Position numbers and translations under genes: made by a program | NCBI GenBank assembly: GCA_950295325.1 | Contig: OX485809.1 | Coordinates: 124,001 to 188,000 of the forward strand | Direction: 5' to 3' | Length of the DNA stretch: 64,000 nt | From: Polytrichum commune | Lineage: Eukaryota; Streptophyta; Polytrichopsida; Polytrichales; Polytrichaceae | Part shown: piece by piece, positions 24,627 to 36,400 of the stretch | Layout: each line of letters opens with the position of its first letter | How positions within the stretch are numbered: the first letter of the stretch is position 1 | The notes under the pieces: generated by a model | Seen by the model: only the letters and a program-made list of their open reading frames with translations | Database searches by the model: none | What the model was told of the DNA's origin: nothing

Positions 24627-25494
24627 GCAGGCAGCCCCGAATTTCACACCACAACCAGATCCTCTCTCTTCTTCTTCTTCTTCTTCTTCTTCTTCTTCTT
24701 CTTCTTCTTCTAACCCAAACTTCGAGGATGTACAAACCAACCTAGCTGCCTGGCTACAATGCTTAGGAGAATCTTCTCTTCTCTCCCCCGCCTGCAAAGC
24801 AAGGAACAACGAATGCCACAATGAATTTCAAATGCAGAGCACAAGCAGATCTAAAACACACACTTCAAATGCCATACCTACTTGCATACATACATGCACA
24901 TGGATACATACATGCATGCATACACGCATACACGGGACCCTAGCTGTGCAGCAGCTCCCTTCACAAACCAAAGTTGCTCAGAACCCAACATCTGTGACAC
25001 TTGAAACCCCTGTGTGTGTACTCAAAAAAGTTGGAAACCTCGCTCCCCCACAGGAACCTACGGCCAGGCAGCCACATTAACTCTAGAAACTTCCCGAGCA
25101 CAGCAATCAACACCCAGCGAAAAAGTGTCCAGGCCAAAAGAAAAGAAAAAGGCAGCCATTAAGTTGGAGGTAGAGGTAGAGGCAGGCAAATGAATGAAGG
25201 GGCTGCATACACTCACTCAAGAGAGTGGAAGAAGAATGTGCAAGGTGAGAGTTAAAGGAGGAGATAGTAAGGGCGCCGACATCACACCTAAGCAAAGGCA
25301 GGCAGGAAGGGAAGGAAGCAAGTATGTTCTGTCTGTTGGCTGTTGGCTGGCTTGCTTGCTTGCGCTCTCTCTCGCTCTCGCTCTCGCTCTGTCTGTGTCT
25401 GTGTCTCTGTGTCTCTTTCCTGGCGCCCTAACGCAGCCTCCGAGCATTCAAACGATTTTGAACTTGGGCTAGAGGACTCATCTCCTGCCTGCCT
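24627..25494. promoter_or_regulatory. 5' flank and probable promoter of the TOG gene, CT-rich
   Basis: Upstream region of the minus-strand TOG gene with CT/TTC-rich low-complexity tracts (24664-24711, 25365-25415). No clear TATA box could be picked. Promoter role is inferred only from position. Confidence 0.35.
24668..24711 (+). repeat. (TTC)n microsatellite at the 5' end of the TOG gene
   Basis: About 14-15 TTC units (GAA on the gene strand) lie 40-85 bases upstream of the preferred ATG. They are 5' UTR if translation starts at 24626, or encode poly-Glu if it starts at 24821. Confidence 0.9.
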
Positions 25495-26380
25495 TCCTTC
25501 CTTCCTTCCTTTTCCTTTTCCTTTCCCTTCCCCCTTCCCCCTTCCTTAACTTGTGCCGGCTCTTCCTCCGTCGTTCCTTTTCCTGCCTCCCTCCCTCCCT
25601 CCCTTCTTCTTTATTATTATGATGCCCATTTTTCAAGACGAATAAGTGCGCACACTCGGGCGGGCCTCTATTCGCGGAACCCCCCCCCCCCCCCCGCCGC
25701 TTGTTAGGGCCTTGTCGAGTGTAATGCCTTTCAAGAATTCCAAAATGTCACATCTACGACACAACCGATGGATTTGTAGAGGTTATGCACAAAAGTGCTT
25801 CCAAGTTCAATGGCGAGATATTATGTGGTGTAAGGTGCATGTCTAATGCACAACGAAATTCTCGGCATGATTTTACGAACTTCCTCTTGAGTCGTCTCCT
25901 TCCTTCCTTCCTCCCTCCTTGCCCTTCCCCTTCTTTAATTTTCTCTCGCGTCTCTCTCCCTCCCTCCCTCCTCCCTCCCTTCGTCGCTTTTATTATTATG
26001 TCCCCATTGTTCGAGAATAAGGGCACACTAGGGCGGACCCTTATTCATTCAAGGAAGCTCTTGTCCCTAGGGCATTATCAAGCATGAAGCCCCTCCGATC
26101 ATTTCAAACCATTAGATCTATGAGGCAATCGACGGCTTTGTGGATATTACCCAAAAACTACATGTGTTTTCAACAATGAGACACTACGTGGTATAAGACG
26201 TCCGTTAATACACGGTGAGATTCTTGGCAGGGCTTCCGAACTTAATGTTGGGTCACCTCCTCCCTTCCTCATGTCCCTTTCCCTTCCTTTCCTTAACTCA
26301 TGCCAGTTCTCTCTTTCCTTCCCTTCCTTGTTTTATTATTATGTCCTTATTTTCCCAATAATGAGGGCACGCTTTCATGT
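25495..26380. repeat. Tandem array of 340-380 bp units with CTTCC tracts
   Basis: A module ending TTATTATTATG repeats at about 25611, 25988 and 26331. Each instance is preceded by a CCTTCCTTCC-rich tract and followed by a GAATAAG/AATGAGGGC block. The first two complete modules share CAAG..TG.AATGCC/AAGCCC, GATGGATTTGTAGAGG / GACGGCTTTGTGGATA and AAATTCTCGGCA / GAGATTCTTGGCA. The units are diverged, about 2.5 copies in all. A C15 run occurs at 25681-25695. Confidence 0.7.
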
Positions 26381-29300
26381 GTTATCGACAAAGTGAGCAA
26401 AAACCTCTAGAATAGACAAATTGGGACCCCCTTCACATGGAATTGTGTGTTTAAACTCCCTAAAAAACAAGAATTAGTGGCCAATATGGTAGTTAGGTAA
26501 GGGAAAGTTGAAGTTCTAGGAGAGGCACTTGATTGCCTTTCTCATATGGAATATGATAATTTACTTTTGTTTGAACATTAAAAAAAACATGAGTTCCATA
26601 AAGTTGTTGGTGTGGTGGACCCGAGATTGTCGTGTTTTACTCTAATTTTTTTCAATGTATTATCTTCGTAATCAAACATGGCTTAATGTTTTCATTGTTA
26701 GGGGATTCTTTGAAGTCTTAGAGTCAAGATTGATCTTTGAATTCGAGAGTCTAGAAAAAATAAGGAAAGAATCCCCTGACAATGAAAACGTTGACTTCAT
26801 AAGAGATCAATGTGAAGACTCTTCTTCTTTTTGAGTTGTTGCATAGGCCTTACAAACGGTGTCAGTTTTCAAACCTAGAATAATGTGCATAATAATAGTA
26901 CATATTCAATCTTATCGTAGCAAGTGTAAAGTTGTTCCTTCTTGGTAGCAAGCCTTGCCATATACAACTCAATTATAGATGTCCAAATTAGAGAAGTGAT
27001 CTTGTAACCTTACAGAGGGGAGGATGGGGGGGGGGGGGCAAAGGGGAAGTTGGCATTCTACTAGAAAGCTAGGTGCACCCAAAAAATAAAGTCATAGTCA
27101 AACATAGTATTCATGAAAAATTTCGCATTCACATGTGATATTTCTTCTCTTCAAGGCCAACTCAATACCTAGTCTTGTGGAATGCACTTCAACTATGAGA
27201 AATTTGCATTTTGAGACTAATTTTTTATGGGCACCCATGGTACAAGTTCAGAGAGTAAAGAAAAAAAGTTATTTTATATCATGAATGTTATGTTTTGATT
27301 GGTATCAAGAGTGTTTGAAGTAACAATGAAGAACATAACATTCATGATATAAAATGACTTCCTCCCTTGTTATTACTCCCACATGCTACTAGCATTTTGT
27401 AAATACATCCAGATGTGGTTGGCAAAAACTACCTCTAAAGGCCAATTCACGTCGACCTTCCTTGTATTCAAGAAAACGACATTTTTATTATTTCTTTGTG
27501 TCATGTGACATTTTCACAAATACCATGTTGTCAATGTTTCTAAGTAAGTTTTATTAGAAAGAGTGGATTAAATAGGGTATTGAATTATTTTAATATATCA
27601 TACATACATTAGACATACTCCAATGATAGTACGCCAAGAATTCCATGAACATGCACATCACTTCATGAATCTCCTAAAAACAACCCTTAATTTGAAGTGT
27701 CTCATATTTGTACAAAGGAATACCCCGCCACCACTCTCCCCCTTGTGAGAAAGAAAAACAATTGCCATGCATATTGTTCAAAGGTTGCGGTGTGATGTTA
27801 TTCAAGGACCTTAATTGCAATACCACTATGGAGATTGACCTCAAATCGTTGTTGTATAAATAAGTATTAGTGGGCTTTGGCATTTCACGTTTTTTTTATT
27901 TTTAAAATGATCGCAATTACATAATTACGTGTTCCTCTTAATGCAGAAGTTGTGCATACTACGAGCACAACACCACACAAACAAAAAGTTCATTATAGTG
28001 TGCTACTACGGAACAATTAAACACATAAGCCTCATGAATATCTTCTCGAGAGACTGAAGTTTGCTCCACATTGAAAACAAGATTAGTGCTAAAGCCAAAT
28101 TTGCACTTTGCACAAGTTGATAGCACTTTACACATGCTTTAGACTATTTACAAATGCACTCCTCGTGGAATAATTGCCAACAACTATTAAGTTTTGCAAT
28201 TTCATAGTACAAAGATCATGGAGACATCCAACATATTGCACATATGCACACAACCCCCTATTTTGTGAAGGGCACCACTTGTCTCTAAAATCAAACTCTT
28301 GTCACAACAAAACTCTGCATCAAATGTATAAACGTGGAGCAAACATCTTTGCCTCAAGATGAAGTTGATTCGAAACCTATACAATGTTTGTTCCATGTTT
28401 GGTTTATGATGCTCGGTACACTCATTTTTCATGTATTTTCTAACATCCCAAATTGTGTATATACCAAATGCTTGATATTGTAATTTGAAACTCAGTAGAT
28501 GGTATCAACGACATGATTGTTGATTATTGCATTATGTATTAAGTTTCAACATTCTATACATACAAATAAATATATAAATATATATGAAAAAATAGGAATT
28601 CATTTCAAGGTCTATTACCCACATCAAAACCTCCCTTTCAAGGAGAGTTTAAGTGACTTAAATGGTCATGTGTAAAGAATACACAAAGGATGGTGAACAT
28701 ATGTATAAAAATGATATGAATAAATTAGGAAACTTTATGGTGAACTATGTAACTAGGTGATGAATTAATAATGTGCAAAACCTTATTATTCTACCACTTT
28801 GCGAAATAGTAAGTTCACTTTAGGATTGTGTTGATTATGAAGATGATAGAATTTTGTATATATATTCCGCTACATGAAGAGTTGTAGAATAAACACGGAT
28901 CAAGCACTACATTTCTCAATATCAACTTCTTCTTGATGCAAAGATGTTTGCTCCACTTTGAGTACCTACTTCACTTGTACACCATACGGTTTCAAAGCAT
29001 GAATATCATTGGATTTACTTTGCAAGTTGGGCAAGTGAATTATACTTTGAACCATTTAATAATGCACACAGCAAGAAGAAAATGGCTGCACCTCTTAAGT
29101 TTTTCAGTTCCATGATGCTCATCTTAGAGGCTAATCACACATGAGGAATGGTTTTGAGATGTATGATCCAATAGTCGGAAATGTCAATGAAGTTGGAAGT
29201 GCCTAGATTAGGCCACATCCACTAGTTATTAATGGGCCATTATTTTCTACCTATTTGTCTATTAGTCCACAATTTCGTGCAACACAATTTCATAATATCA

Positions 29301-29860
29301 CTCAACCTTCATAGGCAATTTTGTGGGGCCCTACATCTTGAAGGTGTTGTGCTTGAAAACATGTGACAAAGCCTATATTTCATGTTAGCAAAGTTTGTCT
29401 AAACATGTTTCAATAACTCATCCAATTGGCCTTCAATTCACCATTGTCCTCAAAAAGATATATTAAATCCCATGAGTGGATACAATGTTGAGAACATTCA
29501 AGTAAAGAGAGCTTCTTCTCTTTCCCTAAATCTTAGTTGAATCCACTTTGACTATAGAATAGAAGTGCAGAGTCATAATCTTGACCCAAATCTCAAGTGG
29601 ATGAAAGTTGCATAGGCTTCACCTGGGTTAGGATGAGAAGAAGCTTCATAGGCTAAGTGGTGTTGAGTTATGTGATAATGCAATACAAATCTCTCTTGCC
29701 TTGTTGGGCCTCCCCACTGTGTTAACAATTGAGCCTGTGATGGTCAATACAGTTTGAGCAAAGTCAAATCTCATCTCACAAAGTTTAGTGTCCATTCTTA
29801 AATACAAGCCTTTACATGTACCACTCAAATATGGTGTCCAATCCAGGAGAGTGACCACAT
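26381..29860. other. Intergenic, inverted and diverged repeats, no gene seen
   Basis: AT-rich spacer. It holds an imperfect inverted repeat (26687-26711 against 26767-26791), a perfect 24-bp inverted repeat (27271-27294 / 27332-27355), and weak duplications around the phrase GTTTGCTCCAC (28047, an inverted copy near 28340, and 28946). Open frames are short and show no motif. Confidence 0.6.
27271..27355. repeat. Perfect 24-bp inverted repeat with 37-bp loop
   Basis: Arms 27271-27294 and 27332-27355 are exact reverse complements (core TTTATATCATGAATGTTATG). Small enough to be a MITE end-pair or a transcribed hairpin; nothing in the sequence decides between these. Confidence 0.8.
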
Positions 29861-29996
29861 AAGGCCGACTCGCATTAAATACCCAGCATTAACTTCTGTT
29901 TATTAAGAAACATATAATTATTAAGAGAAACATTGTTTAGTGTGGGTTTGCACTTTTTACCCCACACTATTTGGAAACTCAGTTTCAGTCGGCCTT
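29861..29996. mobile_element. Possible small MITE with 10-bp inverted ends
   Basis: AAGGCCGACT (29861-29870) and AGTCGGCCTT (29987-29996) are exact reverse complements bounding 136 bp. An inner hairpin uses TAGTGTGGG / CCCACACTA (29939-29980). No convincing target duplication was found. Confidence 0.4.
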
Positions 29997-30434
29997 GATG
30001 TCCTGTTGACAAAGGAGCAGCAACTGGACATGTTTCCTGTCAGTGCCAATGGGTGCAGACTTAAACATTAGTCTAATAAGAAAGGAGCAAGTTGGTTAAA
30101 AAAAAGATTGAAATGTTGTGTTAACCTCAGATCCAGTATATCCGTACATAACATGTGAAGAACAGAAGATACAATGACATACAATTCGACAACACCCATG
30201 ATTGACCTACTTTTCATGTCCAGACCCTCAACAAACTAACTACCTTGAAGATCAGCTCCTCCAACACCTAATTTTCTGAAGCACAAAGAATCCACCCCAA
30301 TAAATTCCACTCCGTGTGTGCAGAATAAGGTGGACTTGTACAGGGGACTCCTGTCTATTCCTGAAGCAGGGTGCTCCTCAGTTCCATGCCTAACAGGAAG
30401 CTACAGTTACTGCTGTTGAGTTAATCAAACCAGA

Positions 30435-33400
30435 TCAGTCACCTCCAACAGCTTCTTCAGCAGGTTGCTCAGCATCCTCCTTGCTTTCCTCCTCTGTGAC
30501 TTTGGAGGTGTCCTGCTCTTCCTCTTCCTTGTCATCATTACCAGTCTCTACAGCACCTTCGTCCTGTTCGGGGGAATCCGGTTCCTCCTCTGTCAATTTG
30601 CTGATTTCTTCTCTAATAAGTCTCTTTACATGTGACTTTTGCTCAACCAGTGTCACTTGGAAGATTGTTTCTGCGAGAACAAATTGGTGATCAGCTCATG
30701 CAATTCATGGTAACATGCCTTGTTCCTTTAACCTAAACCTCCACCTGCTACAGATGTTCACACATGGAAAGTTTGACTTCATGAATGGAGATAACTCATG
30801 TAAGCACTCACAAATCTAGCAATTGCAACAAATAAAGTGGACATTGTGATCCAGCTTCTTACCCAGTTGAGACACAACATCTGTGAATGTGACCTGTACA
30901 TCACCAACATCACCAAACATCTCATAGTGAGGATACACATGTAGGATAGTGAACCTCAAGCCATGTTTATCTATTCAACAACTGGATGTCTTGTCTGCCT
31001 AAATAGCCTCATTCTAATGTACAATCTGAAATCATATTTCATGAAAATTCCAAAGCAGCCAGAGCAGAATAAACGACCTAAAGTTCTAAGACACTCACTT
31101 TACTGAAGTCTGAAACTTTGAGAAGATCACGGATCTTTTCCTGCAACTCTTCATCTGAAGGAATTTTGTTGGCCTTCTGTTTGCTTCCCTTTCCTTTAGA
31201 CTTTGTCCCTGTGTCTGTAACAAACCATTCTTTTAGGTACTGCAGCTAGTACAGATGAACCCACAATTTGAAGGGACCCACTCTGTAGACTATCTCCATT
31301 CCAGAAATTGTATATCTGTGTTGGCATTCAAGTTTATTACAGAGGCCGCTTCTAAGTTAATGTGACAGATCATTATGCAATGTTGTTCTCTAAGCATGTT
31401 GGTGAATCCTTTTTCAACTATATCCACCTAAAAACTAAAACAAACCCTTTATTGCCAAGGTTTTGAACTGCAGCTACATGTTCCCAGATAGGGTTTTGAT
31501 ATAAAATTGGTAGCCACAGTTACTGGTCACAAAACACATTTCTGAGATTAATACATGGAACTTGATGAACCCAGTCTCTACAAGGACTGATAGGAGTGCA
31601 ACCATCATTACATTGTCTCTAAAGCTTCATACCTCAGGATTACTCCTGATGCAGGGTAGGATAGGGGCGTAGCCCTATGGAATTGAATCATATTACATCG
31701 CACAAGTAAGGTAATATAAAACAATGAGTACAAGAAGGTAATATAAAACAAGGAATCAGGCATGCTCTTTCAACAGTTGAACTGTAAATGGTTGGTACCT
31801 TTCTCTTTTGTTGCAGGAGTGCTCTTCTTTGGAGTCGCTTTCTTCACCTTAGTGGAATCCTTTTTCCCAGAGTCCTCTAATGACTTCTTTGGTCTGCCAG
31901 GCCCTTTCTTTGCAGGGGTGACTTTGGGTTCTTCCTCATGAGACTTTTTCTTTGAGTAGACCTTGTCCACTGGCTTTGATGGTGATTTCATAGGGGTGTC
32001 TTGACTAGCCATCTTGGCTTTCTTCCTTGAAGGTGCAGATTCCTCCTCATCATCATATCCTTCCACTTCCTCAGCAGGCTCCTCACTTTCTTGCTGAACC
32101 AATAGAGGAACACATTCAGCAAATGCAGACTGAAAGAGGTCTGCAACAATGAAATTGCATCCAGAGACATGGTAGGCAGAAAGTACACAAAAAGATGTTG
32201 AAATGGAACAACAACAAGAGCATCAACACTCTTCGAACTAAGCGATGGCTGTTACTCTTCTAAGAACTTCAACCAGTAGGCACCATTTTCCAAGAATAAG
32301 TTACATGTATTGAGTCAACCTTTGAGCTTTTCTTTCCACTTCTCTTGGTGGGCTTCTTCTCTTCTTCTCCTGACTCCTCTTCTTGGTCTGTATCGTCCTT
32401 GAAAGTAAGACGCTTCTGCTCTATCTCCTCTTCTAGAGATTCATTGTCACTATCTTTCCCTGACTCATCACTGGCACCATCTTCAGTCTTCTTCCGCTCC
32501 CGTTTTCTGCTGCTCTTCCCTTCAACTCTTTGGATCTGTTTGCCCACAAATAGCCAGCACATGTAAAATTTCATGTCAAATAGTCTATGACATCCATTAC
32601 AGATAATGACGATCTGCTTTTGCATCCACACATTGGATCAGGACATTCCTAGAACTTAAACTCATGCAGGTTCCAAGTCACACATGGCAAGAACTATCAC
32701 TTTGTCATTACTATAGTAAATCTTGCTACTAGCGGACAATGTAGAGCTGGGACTGAACTCCCAAATGCCCTTTAGTAAGAAATTTAATTATCCATGAAGA
32801 GAACCAATTCTTAAATGTTGATGACAGCTGCAAGACTGAAGGACCTTGAGAAGATATCCGCATCCTCAGAGGTAAAATCTTGCTATAGAGGAGCTTAATA
32901 AAGCTTAAAACATTTAGGCCATAGTTGGATAGTTCCACTTCACCAAAGAACAAATTACACATTAGTTGCACTACAAAAATACCAACAAACAAGTTTCGTA
33001 GACTACAACATGAATGCGACATACCTTGGGTCTTCCTGGTTTGTTTCCTGACGAGGATGACCTCTTCCCAGAACTCTTCCGCTCCTGATTTTAAGACACT
33101 ATCTTTAGATTAGTAAGAGAGGACATGTAACTCTACCTAGAACCAAGTTAAAAGGAACTTCAAAAGAGTCCACATGTCCTTTGCAAAGCAGCGTGCAACA
33201 CAAAATGTGGAATATAAAATTGTAAACTATCACGACTATTGATGCTGTAGAGTAGTAATACACAAAGGCACTCACTTCAATGTTCTCAACACCTCCATAA
33301 AAGGAAAAAAACTAAGAAAATTCCAGGAATGACCATCAAGACAACTGCGACCCTTTGTATTTAGTGGTTAGTTGTGAAGTAGATTTACACTCTGGATTCT

Positions 33401-36400
33401 GTGAGATTCAAAATCACTGACTGGAAGCAGCACTGCAGACCCAGCCAGTGTTCTTAGCAAGGCATAGAAGACATCAATAACATCTTGGTTCACTCATATT
33501 TTTGGCAAAGAAGATGTAGGGATAATTGCCATTCTCACCAGTTCCTTCTGTTCCAATAAGACCTCCGTGGTCTTGTGAGGCTTTTCAAGAAACTCTAGCA
33601 CTTTCGCTACAAGTTCTTCCTGCAGATTGAACATTGTTGCAAAACTCATGAGCTTAAGTTAAAGATGAAGTTGCCTGCATATCCAATCATATCTCTAAGA
33701 AGGAAAAAGGTATCCAGGCTTCCATAACCACCAGAAACTTTGATACTTCCAGGTGCTGCTTAATCAAGACATGTGATGGATTGAAAAAAAGAACCCAGGA
33801 ATTCATTGCAAGAACTCAAGAACTGAAGGGAACAGAATGATCTGCCCTAACATCCTAGTTCAAGCTACCATAGAGAAACACTGGTTTGTTCCCTACACTC
33901 AGCAACTTCCTTTGCAATGCTAGAATGATTCTAACCATAACTTCCAAGGTGTTGGAGAAGATAGGGATACAGAAGAATTGCACAAGTAAAATGTAGGCAG
34001 CAAGCCATAGGCTCTCAGCCTCTGGCTGGCACATTTGGCTACCTTCTAGCTGAATCTGAGATATTAACAGCACAACTTTTTTCGAAGTAATTAGTGGTGA
34101 ATAAAAGAGTGGAACCATTGACACACAGAATAAGAAAGTAGTTGGAATGCAACCTTTTTAACAGTCCTCGACATGTGAATGTCCAACACATCTACAAGTG
34201 AAACTAAACCCTCCTTGGTGTACCGCTCCAGCTTCTCTCTCACTCTTGCTCTTTCCTTCTCCTGTGAAAAGCAAACATTGCAAGAGAATCACTACCTGCC
34301 AGAATGTAGAACTATAAAAGACACTGCTCATTCTAAAATCTCCAAGCCAGAGTGGCAGATGTGCATCAAAATTGTGGAAGCCTTAAATTCATTGTTTCTA
34401 AGGTTTTTACTTCCTCTCAGTCTTTTATGGTCTTCCCACTTGAATTCAACTTTATTATAAAGGAATCAAACCTTTATTAAAAAGTGGCAACATGATGTCA
34501 AAAGATTGTACGGGAGACTGCAAATATGACTTAAGGATCAAACTGAAGAAGATAGATATAGTCCATGCACACATTACCTGATTTTCACTCCAAACATATC
34601 CTGAAAATTGCAGAATGTGGTGCTTCAACACTGTAGCCTGGACAACAGACAACTGTTAAGAAATGGCAAGGGGAGAGAATTTGAATTTGAATGTACAGGT
34701 GGTAGGACTTTATCAGGCAAACTCCACTGCAGGTCTCTTCATGTATAATTATGACAGTGTTGGTGACCCTGGTTGGTCCAGAAGTGCATGAAAATGCACT
34801 GTCCAGAGAACTACTGCACTAATTTTGCCACCATTAATAAAGAACCAGTACTGATAGACCCTAATTAAAGCTGTGAAACCAAAAAGATAAAAGAGGTAAT
34901 ACCACTATGGACCCATCATTTGGTTACACAACCTGTTGGTATGGCGAGTGCAATAGCATGCTCACACCCACAGGCATTCAGCAATGTGATACTCTTTAAA
35001 AGTCAATTATATCCTTATCTCAAGCCATTACAACAATGGACCAATTTTGGCACTTGCCTCCCTCGCACAGACCTATTTTAAAAACCTCAAGTCAGTTGAT
35101 CATTTTTATCAGGCGAGTATCTTCCTTTATGTCTGACACATTTCCAGTTTAGAGCGTTGCTTCGTTGCACCTCCCAGATTTAGAAGGCAACAAAATACAA
35201 ATCTTTGAATTACTTAAGGTGGACTATGCCTACGAAGTTTGAAGCAGCCAAAGGATGGAATCAGTCAAAGAACACACAGCGCAGACAGTTTCATCTTGTC
35301 TTAAACATGAACTGCAAGGTAAGACAAATATCACAACATGCAAGTCCCTGAATTTCCTGCAAATTTACTAATGTGCCCTAAAACTTCTAAAGAAAAAGAA
35401 TTCCTAGTCTCACTCACCTTCCCTCGCTTGTTGAAACAAAGGGAGTGCAGCATGCCCAGAACCTCATCATGCTTGGAGATTTTACTCAGCTTGTACACAA
35501 CTGCAAAGAGAGAAAAATATCATGACATTAGCACAACTTTGCCAAAAATGCATCAACTGCTTGAAGCCTGCCTCTCATCAAAAACATGGTTAAAAGACAC
35601 CCTAGAAAACGGAACAGCAGAAAATCAGCAGGTAACCCACAGGTTCCCGACCTTCACATTGGACCAGCTACGTACCGTGTGCTAGACTAGTTATATACTG
35701 CACCTGCCTACACACATTTACATGAGAAATGACTGCAAGAGCAAAAGTGGTCTTGTGAGGGACCAAACACACCAGTAATCACTCTTGCTTTGACCTCTCA
35801 TCCAACCTTATTCCAGGCAGTTTCTGGACATCCTGAAATTCATAACCTACGAGGAAGGGAAAGCAGTCAGAAGAGGACCCCTTTTAACAAAACAACAGAG
35901 ATGTTGGGTGCAATATTCCAAACGGATAACCAATGACTATGTGACTTACCATTTGGTATGTCCTTGAGCAGTGTCCCATCACCCTGAACAGAAGAAAAAA
36001 AGTCAAGTCGTAACAGTTAGATTCAACACAGTATAGAACAACTTTAGAGCTTCTGCCCAGAAGCACCAACCACCTATTGACTGAATCGGGAGACTATCTT
36101 TAGTGTGTTCTGTCCCAAGCAAGCAAAACACAAGACGCTAGTAGGTAACCCAACTTCACTCCAAAAAATCCATGGAGACAAAATCCATCAAAAAACATGC
36201 AAGTAAGAAATCCACAACCAGGATTAGTTCACCCTGTTCTTGATATCTTATCCCGCTCAGAAGCAAGTCGCCTGTCCACATTGTCACAATTTATTTAAAC
36301 AATCTGCAACTTTTTTTTGCAACCTGGTAATATCAAAGTGTCCTCTTGGAGATTTGCCACTATTTTTTGAACACAAAATTTTTAAGGGCTATGGGGAAAG

